NCBI GenBank assembly: GCA_965371245.1
Contig: CBDUXT010000052.1
Coordinates: 1-41,461 of the forward strand
Direction: 5' to 3'
Source of the DNA: CBDUXT01 sp965371245
GTDB taxonomy: Bacteria; Planctomycetota; Phycisphaerae; UBA1845
Length of the DNA stretch: 41,461 nt
The translations under genes were made by a program, and so were the position numbers. Positions 32,764-40,745 of this stretch are shown here, one piece after another (within the stretch, counting starts at the first letter, position 1; the number at the start of each line of letters is the position of its first letter). The notes under the pieces were generated by a model. It was not told where the DNA came from. It saw only the letters and a list, made by a program, of their open reading frames with translations, and did no database searches.

Positions 32764-33067
32764 TCGTTGGACACGCCATTCGATGGGTTGCTATTAACCG
32801 AGCCGCGACCGTGGGGGAGCGAACCAAGCTGTCGTCCGTGCGCCATCGGTTCCTGGTCGATGCGGGTCTCATGTCCCTCGAATCGTCTTTCCAGAATCGC
32901 TCCGTTTCCTTTGTCTTTTCCCTCAACGCTCTTCTTTTCTTCCTTTCGTCCGCGATGCGGGTTCGGTGATTCCGCGTCAGCCCGTGCCCCGACCTGAATC
33001 GCCGACGTTTCGCCCGGTCTTCGCGTCACTCGCGCCGCGCCGTCACCCGGGTCGTCGTTCGCGGCCA
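32764..33067. repeat. Gap with half copy of family B repeat
   Basis: Positions 32800-32820 carry GAGCCGCGACCG followed by TGGGGGAGC, the left arm of family B. No complementary right arm follows. Nothing else was recognised in this convergent gap. Confidence 0.5.
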
Positions 33068-34135
33068 CTAACTTCGACGGGCGACTTTGTTGGCCAGGAT
33101 GGAGACCAGCAAGCCCAGGGTCATGTAGCCGAAAATGACTTCAATGACCACGATGATCTGGCCTAGTTTCGTGCAGGGCGTGACGTCGCCGAAGCCGAGC
33201 GTCGTGTAGGTGACGATGGAATAGTAGAACGGGGTGAACCACCAGTCGGGCGTGCCTTCGCCGTATTGCAGCATGGGGTGGCCGAGCTTTGCGGCCACGA
33301 GAAAGACGAGACCGAAGAGCATGGCTAGGGCGAACGCGATGGCTGCGGTGCGCATCATGCTCCGGCCGTAGTCGATCCAGCCCCAGGCGTTGAAGAGTTG
33401 AAGCGCCAACTGGTTCTTGAGTTGGTTCCACCGATGCACTGGATCCAGGTTGCGAGGTGAAGTTCTTGCGTCGTAGTCAAGCGTGTTCCGTCTTTGTCTC
33501 AGTTCGTCCCCCAGAGTATCGATTAAGTCTTGGTCCTGCATATCGCGCTTGAACAGCGCGTGCCCGTAACACGTGCGCGCCCGTACTCCCCGACACTTTC
33601 CGTCGAGCTTAGAACGATCGTACTGGACATCTGTCACATCGGCATCCGTTAGGTCACAATCATCCCACGTACAACCTTCCAGCTGGGCGAGAAGGAGTTC
33701 CCCGTGATTCAGCTTGGCGCGCGAGAGATTCGCATAATCGAGCACGGCGCAATAGAGGGTTGCGTGGTTGAGCTTGGCACCCACGAGGTTAGCGTGCCTG
33801 AGCTCGACGCCCGTGAGGTCCGCATGGTTGAGCTCAGCGCCGAGGAGGATCGCGTGGTTGAGCTTGGCACCCATGAGGTCAATGCCAAAATTCAGGCCGT
33901 CCTCTTCTCCAAACCAATAAACGCCATGCGTTTCGAGAACGTCCTCTGCGGAGGAGAGATCAGGCTCCCATTCGCAGTCGGTCGTTCGTAGGGCCGCACA
34001 CATCGCGTTCCATGCGCGAATGTTCGCCGGGCTCCCGTCGCACGCCAAGAACAGTTCGCGGAGCCTTTTGCGGTCCGGCGGCTTGTCATGGTGCTGCTCG
34101 TAGTCTGCGGACGTTATTTTCGTAGCCTCGGTCAT
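33068..34135 (-). CDS. Pentapeptide-repeat protein fused to K+ channel pore
   Basis: A 355-residue membrane protein. Residues 82-155 are pentapeptide repeats of the A(D/N)LxG class (AKLNHAILLG, AELNHADLTG, VELRHANLVG, AKLNHATLYC, VLDYANLSRA), which build a right-handed beta helix; the DNA of this part is itself a tandem repeat. A linker helix (about 200-250) leads to a two-helix pore: TM1 261-283, pore loop with selectivity filter TTLGFGD (311-317) and TM2 324-348. The filter indicates a potassium channel. GGAGG precedes ATG 34135; a TTG at 34144 would add three residues. The beta helix is cytosolic and may be a gating or assembly domain, which is inference. The small membrane gene upstream on the same strand may be cotranscribed. 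Confidence 0.88.
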   Translation of the reverse strand: MTEATKITSADYEQHHDKPPDRKRLRELFLACDGSPANIRAWNAMCAALRTTDCEWEPDLSSAEDVLETHGVYWFGEEDGLNFGIDLMGAKLNHAILLGAELNHADLTGVELRHANLVGAKLNHATLYCAVLDYANLSRAKLNHGELLLAQLEGCTWDDCDLTDADVTDVQYDRSKLDGKCRGVRARTCYGHALFKRDMQDQDLIDTLGDELRQRRNTLDYDARTSPRNLDPVHRWNQLKNQLALQLFNAWGWIDYGRSMMRTAAIAFALAMLFGLVFLVAAKLGHPMLQYGEGTPDWWFTPFYYSIVTYTTLGFGDVTPCTKLGQIIVVIEVIFGYMTLGLLVSILANKVARRS

Positions 34136-34245
34136 CGTCGCCAACCTCCAGCCCTAGAACCGAACTTTTTGATGAGCTCGCTTCCACTGGCTCTTCGACA
34201 GGCTCGTATCGCCATGGTTCTTCCGGCATCCCGGAGTGGAACTGC

Positions 34246-34650
34246 TCAGCTTGCCTTCCAAAGAGTGAGCATGATCGTCACCAGCATTGCAGCCACGGTG
34301 AGAATCAAGTATCCGATGTTCCGCCGTGTGGCCCAATAGTCGTGGCGCTCCCTCTCCTCGGCATCCGTGGGCAGATGCAGGAACCGATCTAGCTGCTTGG
34401 AAAACGCGACGTTCTCTTCTGCCTTGTCAAGCCATTCAGCAACGAGGCGCTCTCGTTCCAGTGGATCGGACGTAATTGACGCTATGGCTTCCGCGTCCTC
34501 ACGGTCGTGGCGGGCGAACACATTCTCGCTCACGTCGCTGTAATAAACACGCGGTATGTTCGGCCTCAGAGGGACCGGCAAGTCGGACCATGTAGACGGG
34601 GCGAGTTTGTGGAGCGCTCGCTCTCTTCGCTGCCGTTTGGTCTTGAACAT
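34246..34650 (-). CDS. Small tail-anchored membrane protein
   Basis: A 134-residue protein of unknown family. It has a basic start (MFKTKRQRRERALHK), a charged helical middle (about 45-108) and a single C-terminal membrane helix (IGYLILTVAAMLVTIMLTLW) ending after KAS, so the bulk should face the cytoplasm. It lies about 110 bases upstream of the pentapeptide-channel gene on the same strand and could be an accessory subunit; this is only suggested by position. Confidence 0.65.
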   Translation of the reverse strand: MFKTKRQRRERALHKLAPSTWSDLPVPLRPNIPRVYYSDVSENVFARHDREDAEAIASITSDPLERERLVAEWLDKAEENVAFSKQLDRFLHLPTDAEERERHDYWATRRNIGYLILTVAAMLVTIMLTLWKAS

Positions 34651-34859
34651 TTTGACGCCACCTCTGGATTGCCGATCCGTTACCGCTCCGCCAACCTGTT
34701 CTCCATCATAATCGGCGGCGGGGTTTGACGCACCATGATAACCTAGATCGTGGTCGGGGCGATGTGGTCCCGGTCGGACTCCCTCGGCGCCGGGTCCGGT
34801 GGGTGTAGGATCGCTTCGGAAGGCTTCAGACGTGGCGATAGGAAAGGCTTGGCCGATCC

Positions 34860-34935
34860 GAGCCGCGCCCGTAAGGAAGCGGTTGTCCGCGGCTACACCG
34901 AGGCTGGTATGTCCGCTCCCTCACGGTCGCGGCTC
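34860..34935. repeat. Family B inverted repeat, copy 3
   Basis: GAGCCGCGCCCGTAAGGAAG at the left and CTCACGGTCGCGGCTC at the right form imperfect arms. An extra half-motif (CCGTCGCGGCTCGG) follows at 34942-34955. The remaining gap 34651-35017 shows no gene. Confidence 0.7.
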
Positions 34936-35017
34936 GGAATACCGTCGCGGCTCGGAAAGGGTGCCGGGCATGCGACCACGTGAAGGCGGGCAATAGCCCG
35001 CCCTACTTGACGCGGCG

Positions 35018-36181
35018 TTAGTCGAGCCAGAGCTTCTTCTCTTTTAGCTTCATGGGGACGTACTCTTCGGTCAGGTAGGAGAGGTTCTTGGAGATCATGG
35101 CCTCGACTTCCATCTTGAAGCCGTTGGAGAGCATCTTCTTGATCTCCTTTTGCCACGGTCGTTTGGCGGCGAACCAGGGGTAGTTGGCGATTTGCTTGGC
35201 GCGTTTGACGTCCGAAGCGTCCAGTTCGATCTTCACGTCGTCGCTGAGTTCGCAGCGATCGTAATCAAAACTGGAGACGCCGATGAACCTTGCATCGGGG
35301 ACGGCCATTCGTCTGGACTCGTAGGCCAGGTTGATCGAGCCGTGCTTGATGACCGAGTAGATGTAATAGCCCCACGGATCGTTATCGAGCAGGACGAAGA
35401 GCGGCAGCTTCAGCTCTTCGTGCATGCGCCGCAGGAGCCGCCTCATGCCGCGGGAGGGCTGGCCGCCGCCGTGCGAGATGATGCACTGGTGCTCTTCCCA
35501 GAAGCGGTCCTCGTGGAAGCGCCGCCAGACGGTGTCCTTTTCGACGTGCAGAATGAACTTGGCGCGGCACTTCTTGAACTGCACCACGTCGGGCTCGACG
35601 ATGCTGGGGACGGCGTAGCCGGCGGAGCCCATGGCCGCACAGTCCAGCGTGCTGCCGGCATCGACCAGCGTGATGGGTCCGGCGAGGTTGCCGCGGTTCG
35701 AGGCGAAGACGTGCAACTCTTCGCGGAGCGCGTCGATGCTGACTTCGAGGTCTTCGATGATCGGATCGGACTCGGCCTGGTCATCGAAGGTTTTTTCGTT
35801 GGTGCCCTTGATGGTGTGTTTGCTGAGGTAGTAGATCTGTCGAATGCTGGCCGTCTTGCCCATTTCGATCAGCTCTTTGCATTTCGACCCGACCAGAAGT
35901 GTCTGCATGAAGCGCTTGGCTTGACCATAGTTGAAGAAGTTGCGCGACTGTTTGTTGTCGCCCATCTCGACGTGTTTGGTTTTTTCGTTGAACGAGACGT
36001 TGGAGAGCGCCCGCGTGGGGATGGGAATGGCCGGGTCTTGCTTGCGACCGGCCATCTCGACGACGGACCGGGCGAGTGATTCGAGCTTCGGCGCGGCCTT
36101 GCTGTTCTTGCGGGCGGCGGCGCGCTTGCCAGGCTTCCCGGCTGTCCGCGCGCTCGCAGTGGTTCTTTTCGTCTTGGCCAT
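35018..36181 (-). CDS. DNA topoisomerase VI subunit A-like (Spo11/Top6A)
   Basis: A 387-residue type IIB topoisomerase A-subunit homologue, the family that makes a DNA double-strand break through a 5'-phosphotyrosine. After a basic Ala/Lys tail (1-35), the winged-helix domain carries the catalytic tyrosine in SIRQIYYLSK (Y117/Y118). The TOPRIM domain has its glutamate in HVEKDTV (E214) and DxD in LLDNDPWG (266-268). The C-terminal part (FIGVSSFDYD, DVKRAKQIANYPWF, WQKEIKKMLSNGFKMEVEAM) closely follows Top6A. Full holoenzyme needs the GHKL ATPase subunit Top6B, and no such gene is in the window. Options are a distant top6B or a Spo11-like stand-alone role. The gene is isolated by repeats on both sides. 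Confidence 0.88.
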   Translation of the reverse strand: MAKTKRTTASARTAGKPGKRAAARKNSKAAPKLESLARSVVEMAGRKQDPAIPIPTRALSNVSFNEKTKHVEMGDNKQSRNFFNYGQAKRFMQTLLVGSKCKELIEMGKTASIRQIYYLSKHTIKGTNEKTFDDQAESDPIIEDLEVSIDALREELHVFASNRGNLAGPITLVDAGSTLDCAAMGSAGYAVPSIVEPDVVQFKKCRAKFILHVEKDTVWRRFHEDRFWEEHQCIISHGGGQPSRGMRRLLRRMHEELKLPLFVLLDNDPWGYYIYSVIKHGSINLAYESRRMAVPDARFIGVSSFDYDRCELSDDVKIELDASDVKRAKQIANYPWFAAKRPWQKEIKKMLSNGFKMEVEAMISKNLSYLTEEYVPMKLKEKKLWLD

Positions 36182-36246
36182 GATTACTCGTCTTCGGGCC
36201 TTGCCGATCCTGTCTTCCGACCGCCAGGAGGCGGTCCGCCGGCTGA

Positions 36247-36325
36247 GGGGCCCATGGCTTTAGCCGTGGGGGACGCGAATCCGGGAACCCTTCGAATCCC
36301 CCACCTCTGAAGAGCTGGGCCACCC
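36247..36325. repeat. Family A element, inverted copy
   Basis: Reverse complement of the core of the 15795-15963 element: GGCTTTAGCC hairpin first, then CCCACCTCTGAAGAGCTGGGCC. It lies just upstream of the topoisomerase gene. Confidence 0.8.
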
Positions 36326-36529
36326 TTCCCTCCTGACCCTCGGCTTGCACCACAGACTATTTTCTTTCACTTCTTATATCAAGCCGGGGCCGTCAAGGGC
36401 AAAGGGTCTAATCTTCTATCCGGGTTCCGTAACCCCATGCGTACGGGTCCGCGGCCATTCAACTGTTACAGAAGACACAGCCTATCCTTCGGGTCGAACA
36501 CGCGGCTCCAAGGGGCAACCAAGCCGGCG

Positions 36530-36688
36530 TCAGGTCGATCGAACATCGCTTGGCGGTGTTTGCGAATCCAAACCCCGGCTCGTGTCCGGCTCGTTACGCA
36601 CCGTCTCGAACCGGTGCGCCGCGGTCCGGCTCTGGTAATCGCACGCCACGCTCCTCACTTTCCCAAGATCAATCGCTGGAATCTTCAT
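36530..36688 (-). pseudogene. Remnant of an IS110-type transposase N-terminus
   Basis: From the ATG at 36688 the translation begins MKIPAIDLGKVRSVACDYQ and continues about 36 residues in the style of IS110-family transposases, with the first acidic residue of the DEDD site in AIDLGK. It then loses similarity and stops at 36530. No inverted repeats or further transposase sequence are nearby, so this looks like a decayed insertion sequence. Identification is by motif memory and is tentative. Confidence 0.4.
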
Positions 36689-36837
36689 GGCCGGGCCTGC
36701 TGATAGAGCACTTGGGCGATCCACGCGATCAGCCCATCGACACATGGGGCACCAAGCCCCAACCTGTGTCAAGGGGAAGCGGGTTTCACAGTTTCTTGGG
36801 AGCTGATGTCCGACTCACGAAATGTTAAGGACGTACA

Positions 36838-36906
36838 CAGCCCGCGTTCGCGCCGGCTGGAGGCCGGTGCCACACAAGAAGAAGATCTTTCTTGAACAGG
36901 CTGCTA
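36838..36906. repeat. Family F repeat ending on the ATPase stop codon
   Basis: Contains GGCTGGAGGCCGGTGCCACACAA and ends AACAGGCTGCTA, here listed in parts: GGCCGGTGCCACAC then GAACAGGCTGCTA. The final CTA is the TAG stop codon of the minus-strand ATPase gene. Related copies are at 40649-40730 and 39525-39649. Confidence 0.7.
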
Positions 36907-39219
36907 CCCCAGCATGCGCGCTTTGAGCCGGACCTTCGGTTCGGTTTCAATGGCGCGGGTCCGCCGGGTGCCGGATGCCTCCAGGCAATCCTGATCCACG
37001 CCGGACTCCAGCACCATGTCGAACGCGCTGAGGTCGCCGAATCGCTGGGCGGCCAGCCACACCTGGGTGATCTGCGGGCTGATCTTGCCGAGCACGTCGA
37101 TCGCCTTGGCCATACGCCGTTCATCGAAAAACGCGAAGGGCTCGTCGAAGAAAACGAACTGCGCGGCGTTGCACGACGACGCGATCAGCGCCTGACACAG
37201 TGCCAGCCGCACGCACAGCATGAGTTGTCGGTGCGTCCCGTTGGATATCTCCGCGAGCCCCACGAAGTCGTTTTTCTCCTGGCAGAACACGCGCACGCGC
37301 AGGTCGTCATCGACCTCGAGATGTTCGTACCGCTCCTCGGTCAGGTGCGGCAGGATCTTTCCAACGAAGCGGCCAAGCTCCGGGTGAAACCGGGCGTAGA
37401 TTTGCCGACACGCGCCCGCGATCAGATGACCGGCCACGTTACAGGCAATCACCTGATGCCGAAGGTCGCCGGCCTTGCTCTCCAGCGCCGCCGCCTTACG
37501 CTCGACGACCTGGACCTCGTGCCACCGCTTGCGCTCCGCGGCGATCTCGCCCTCAAGCCGTTCCACCTCCTGGCGGCAGGTCTTCGCTCGGTCGGTTCGT
37601 TCCTTCTCCTTCTCCAGCACGCGCTGTTGTCCGCGGCGGATCGATCGAACCGCCTCGGCGCCGCCGGCCCGAATCTGCTCCAGCTTTTGCGACAAGGCGT
37701 CTTCCTTGATGAGCACGGCCCCGTCGCCCGCCTGGAAACTCGCCACGGCACTGCGCAGAAGGTCGTTGCGGACACAGCCCAGTGCTTCGAGCGCCTGGGG
37801 AACCGGCACCTGGTCGATCTCTTCGATGACCGCCAGCTCCGCTCGAGCGATGCGTTCGTCCGCATAGACCGACCGAAGCGCCTCGACGGCCAAGCGACGT
37901 AAGCTGTTTGAACGGACGAACAACGCCGCCAACACACCGAACGCAACGGTCGATCCAATCGCGCTGAGCAACAAAAGGATCGACCGCCCGTCGCCGCTTG
38001 CCGACGCGCCGAACCGGAGCCAGCCGCCGAGCATCGAGGTCGGTGCGATCCAACCCGTCCAGGTGAGCAGCGCAACCTCGGCCGCGAAAATCCCCGCGAC
38101 GAGCGACACCTTGCGCTGCCGCGACAGCGTTTCAACCCGCCCGGTGGCCACCGTCCGACGGTGGTGGAAAGATTCCTCGATTCCGGGCTCCTTGCGTGGG
38201 GTGGAGGCGCCGGGCGGGGTGGCGCTCGATCGATCATCCAGAAGCTCCGCGAGGCGACCTCGATAGAGCCCGGCCAGGTTGCGGATCTTGTCGTACTCGC
38301 CAAGCCCCGTGGCGATGCCGCCCACGGCCTCCTCGGCCAGCGTGAGCGCTTGGCTCTTGGCATCGTCCGCTGTGAGCTGAGACGCCTTCGCGACGGCCGA
38401 GAGCGTGGCGGCCATGCACCGCCGCCGGTCACACCACTGTCCGTAGCTTGTGCATAGGGTGCTCTTGGCGAACGACGCGGTCGCCTTGGCGAATGCGTCG
38501 GCGGCGTCGCCGATCGTGGCCGCACGCCGGCGGAGCGAAACGCTCTCTCGCTGGGCCGCATCGGCCGCAGCCGTTTGGGCCTCGCCGTCGGCTTCGAGCC
38601 GCCCGAGCCTTCCTCGGTCTATGTTGAATGCCGTGATCTTCTTGCGGTAGCCATGGATTTCATGGTCGAGCGCGTGAATGCGTGCGTTGAGCGACTCCGT
38701 CTCTTGTTGCAGCTCTTCGGCGACGGCCTCCAGTTTGTCCACGCCGATCAGCGCCTTGACCGTGGCACTTTTTGCGTGGGGAACCTCCATCTCACGCTGA
38801 GCCAGATAGAAGCTGTCGATGTAGCTTTGAAACGAAAAGCCCCCGAGCCGGTATATGGCATCGGCGACAGAATCGACCCCCTCGGCGATCGGCTGGTCAC
38901 CGCCCCGGTCGAACAACCATGCCTCGTGCTTGCCCGTGTTGTCGATCTCACGGACGACGGTGTATTCGTCGCCGGCTGGTGCCTCGAACGTGACACGGAC
39001 GGAGGCGTTGAACTCTCCCCAGCGAATCACCTGGTCGAGCTGCCGGGGACCCAACGAAAACGTCCGACCGAACAGCGCGAAGCAAACCGTCTCGCCGATC
39101 GCGGTCTTCCCTCCTTCGTTTTGCCCGGCCACGGCGATTTGCCCGTGGGGGGGAAGGTCGGTCAGTCGAAGACGTCGATACTTGAGGATGTTGCTGGCTT
39201 CGATGTGCTTGAGGATCAT
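36904..39219 (-). CDS. Rad50/YhaN-like ATPase with two membrane helices
   Basis: A 771-residue SMC/Rad50-type ATPase. The N-terminal half-site has Walker A GQNEGGKT (32-39) after the usual MILKHIEASNILKYRRLRL strand, and a Q-loop-like YLAQREME. A coiled coil follows, interrupted by two membrane helices (371-392 and 413-435) in place of a zinc hook; the CDRRRC near 263 is not a CxxC hook. The C-terminal half has a degenerate ABC signature EISNGTHRQ (about 665) and Walker B FVFFDEPFAFFDE (about 690). The central membrane hairpin is typical of YhaN-like proteins, which pair with a YhaO/SbcD nuclease; no such nuclease is present. The gene overlaps the preceding 65-residue gene by 4 bases. Its stop codon is shared with a repeat. 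Confidence 0.85.
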   Translation of the reverse strand: MILKHIEASNILKYRRLRLTDLPPHGQIAVAGQNEGGKTAIGETVCFALFGRTFSLGPRQLDQVIRWGEFNASVRVTFEAPAGDEYTVVREIDNTGKHEAWLFDRGGDQPIAEGVDSVADAIYRLGGFSFQSYIDSFYLAQREMEVPHAKSATVKALIGVDKLEAVAEELQQETESLNARIHALDHEIHGYRKKITAFNIDRGRLGRLEADGEAQTAAADAAQRESVSLRRRAATIGDAADAFAKATASFAKSTLCTSYGQWCDRRRCMAATLSAVAKASQLTADDAKSQALTLAEEAVGGIATGLGEYDKIRNLAGLYRGRLAELLDDRSSATPPGASTPRKEPGIEESFHHRRTVATGRVETLSRQRKVSLVAGIFAAEVALLTWTGWIAPTSMLGGWLRFGASASGDGRSILLLLSAIGSTVAFGVLAALFVRSNSLRRLAVEALRSVYADERIARAELAVIEEIDQVPVPQALEALGCVRNDLLRSAVASFQAGDGAVLIKEDALSQKLEQIRAGGAEAVRSIRRGQQRVLEKEKERTDRAKTCRQEVERLEGEIAAERKRWHEVQVVERKAAALESKAGDLRHQVIACNVAGHLIAGACRQIYARFHPELGRFVGKILPHLTEERYEHLEVDDDLRVRVFCQEKNDFVGLAEISNGTHRQLMLCVRLALCQALIASSCNAAQFVFFDEPFAFFDERRMAKAIDVLGKISPQITQVWLAAQRFGDLSAFDMVLESGVDQDCLEASGTRRTRAIETEPKVRLKARMLG

Positions 39220-39413
39220 ACCGCCCGCCCCCCCGCGGCAGCCCGCAGCTTTGATAGAACCAGGTTCACGGCTCGGCGATGCGTGCCCTCGTCAAACTTC
39301 GGGTCCGCGATCATCAATCGGTCAAACTCGGCCGCAGCGAACTCCTGGAACTCTTCCACCGGGCTTCGCAGATGAAACTGCTCGACGAACCATTTGTCCT
39401 CGGTTGAGTTCAC
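39216..39413 (-). CDS. Small protein coupled to the Rad50-like ATPase
   Basis: A 65-residue acidic-basic helical protein (NSTEDKWFVEQFHLRSPVEE, FDRLMIADPKFDEG, RRAVNLVLSKLRAAAGG) starting at GTG 39413 with GGAGG six bases upstream. It overlaps the ATPase start by 4 bases (ATGA), so the two are translationally coupled. I recognise no family. It could be a small partner of the ATPase or the remaining tail of a truncated nuclease gene whose front was lost to the repeats just upstream. The open frame extends upstream, but that sequence looks repeat-derived. Confidence 0.6.
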   Translation of the reverse strand: MNSTEDKWFVEQFHLRSPVEEFQEFAAAEFDRLMIADPKFDEGTHRRAVNLVLSKLRAAAGGRAV

Positions 39414-39524
39414 CACACGCCTCCATGCATGCCCTGTTTGCGCGAACCAACGCCCGCCTTCGGCACGACAGCAGACGGACTTTAGTCGAATCGTCGGCAT
39501 TTCTTGCCGCGACACGCCAGTTTT

Positions 39525-39649
39525 TTCTCGAATGGCGCCCGCCGGGTTTGGAGCCCGGCGAAGAACACCCGGACTCGGCGGGGCACCGACGTCCAGCCGG
39601 TGCAAACACGGGTGGGAAGCCCGCGCCAAACTTGTCCAACGGGCTGCTA
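39525..39649. repeat. Family F-related repeat ending on the cupredoxin stop codon
   Basis: Contains the hairpin GCCGGG-tttggag-CCCGGC (39541-39559) and CCAGCCGGTGCAAACACGGG, and ends CCAACGGGCTGCTAC. The CTA at 39647-39649 is the TAG stop of the minus-strand cupredoxin gene. Confidence 0.65.
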
Positions 39650-40054
39650 CGGGGCCAAAACGATGACTTTGGCGTCGCGCATCATTCCGGGGTGGACCTC
39701 GCAGAAATAGATGAACTCGCCGGCCTCGTTGAACGTGTGACTGAATGTCCCGTTCAACCCGAGCAGCGCCGAGCGAAAGACCGAGCCGAGGTCGGCGTCA
39801 CCGGGATTGCCCGAGGTGGCCGTGTGAGGCACGAAGTCCATGTTGGTCCAGGTGACCGACTCGCCGGCGTTGATGGTGATCTCCATCGGATCAAAGGCGA
39901 TGCTCCGCATGAATACCTGATTGGGGCCGGGCTCTTCGCCCGAGGGGCAACCCGCGACGATGACCAGGCTGCACACCCCGGCGAAGGCCGTCGTGACGGC
40001 CATCAACTTCGACCACGACCGAACCGATATCGGAAAACGCGAATGCTCGTTCAT
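39647..40054 (-). CDS. Cupredoxin (plastocyanin-like) lipoprotein
   Basis: A 135-residue copper-protein homologue anchored as a lipoprotein. The lipobox VIVAGC ends at C36. The cupredoxin domain has ITINAGESVTWTNMDFVPHTA, with the first histidine ligand, and FIYFCEVHPGMM with the cysteine, second histidine and methionine ligands of a type 1 copper site. It is probably an electron carrier or copper-binding protein at the outer face of a membrane. GGAGTG lies upstream; two adjacent ATGs (40057 and 40054) are possible starts. The stop codon overlaps a repeat border. Confidence 0.88.
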   Translation of the reverse strand: MNEHSRFPISVRSWSKLMAVTTAFAGVCSLVIVAGCPSGEEPGPNQVFMRSIAFDPMEITINAGESVTWTNMDFVPHTATSGNPGDADLGSVFRSALLGLNGTFSHTFNEAGEFIYFCEVHPGMMRDAKVIVLAP

Positions 40055-40198
40055 CATATTCACTCCGTGTGGGTTGCCCATCTGCTCTCGCCAACGGCGA
40101 CCGGCGCTACGTCGGGAAGCATAATCGCTTCCCCAAGCCAAACCAAGCGGCGCGATGCCCCCTGCCCTCCCAGGGGTCCGACACGCATGAATTGGGGG

Positions 40199-40320
40199 GG
40201 CCATGCTCAAGCTGGCGTGAGCATGAGCCCGGGGGTCGTACGCACGAGGCCACCCCGATTCGGGACAACAATCACATCCCCGTCTCTCAAATCGCGTGTA
40301 TCGAACCTGTAGTGCCCGAT
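40199..40320. repeat. Family E repeat, copy 2
   Basis: CATGCTCA-agctggcg-TGAGCATG hairpin (40202-40225) followed by GATTCGGGACAACAATCACA and TCCCCGTCTCTC, collinear with the copy at 7976-8100. Confidence 0.65.
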
Positions 40321-40349
40321 CGTCCTCACTCGAGGGGACGAGCAAGACC

Positions 40350-40425
40350 GAGCCGCGATCGTCAGGGAGCCGACACCTCAAAGCCGGTCTTGGCACGGAC
40401 AATCACGCCCTGACGGGCGCGGCTC
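40350..40425. repeat. Family B inverted repeat, copy 4
   Basis: GAGCCGCGATCGTCAGGGAG at the left and CCCTGACGGGCGCGGCTC at the right. The inner AAGACCG/CGGTCTT-type pair strengthens it. It lies upstream of the cupredoxin gene, next to the family E copy. Confidence 0.75.
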
Positions 40426-40648
40426 GGACAACCCATCGATTCAGGCGTCATGCCACGCCAGCGAGTTCTCGCTTGCCGTGGATCACCGTTGCGAAGAACT
40501 CTCTTGGCAAGAATCCGCGCTCGGTCGTTACACAAGAACAGAGCCTGCTCTAGAATGCTCGCACCTACGGAGGGCGGTCCTCCGGCGCGCGGGTCGATGT
40601 TCGGCGATGCGGACCGGTGAAGGCAGTCATGTGGCGGTGCGCCGCGGC

Positions 40649-40730
40649 TAACAGGCCGTTGAAAAAGGTGTGGCGCGGGCTGAAAGCCGGTGCCACACGA
40701 GAGGAAGATCCTTTGTCAACGGGCTGCTGA
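40649..40730. repeat. Complete family F element with terminal inverted repeats
   Basis: TAACAGGCCGTTGAAAAAGG at 40649-40668 is mirrored by CCTTTGTCAACGGGCTGCTG (40710-40729). Inside is GTGTGGC/GCCACAC around a GGGCTGAAAGCC hairpin. At 82 bp it is the only copy with both ends clear. It ends 16 bases before the next start codon. Confidence 0.8.
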
Positions 40731-40745
40731 AGAAAGGATGTCGTC

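Noticed and set aside
35018..39413. Wadjet (JetABCD) defence system
   Set aside because: A Top6A-like protein and an SMC-like ATPase are near each other, but JetA and JetB are absent, the ATPase has membrane helices and lacks SMC-type features, and repeats separate the genes.
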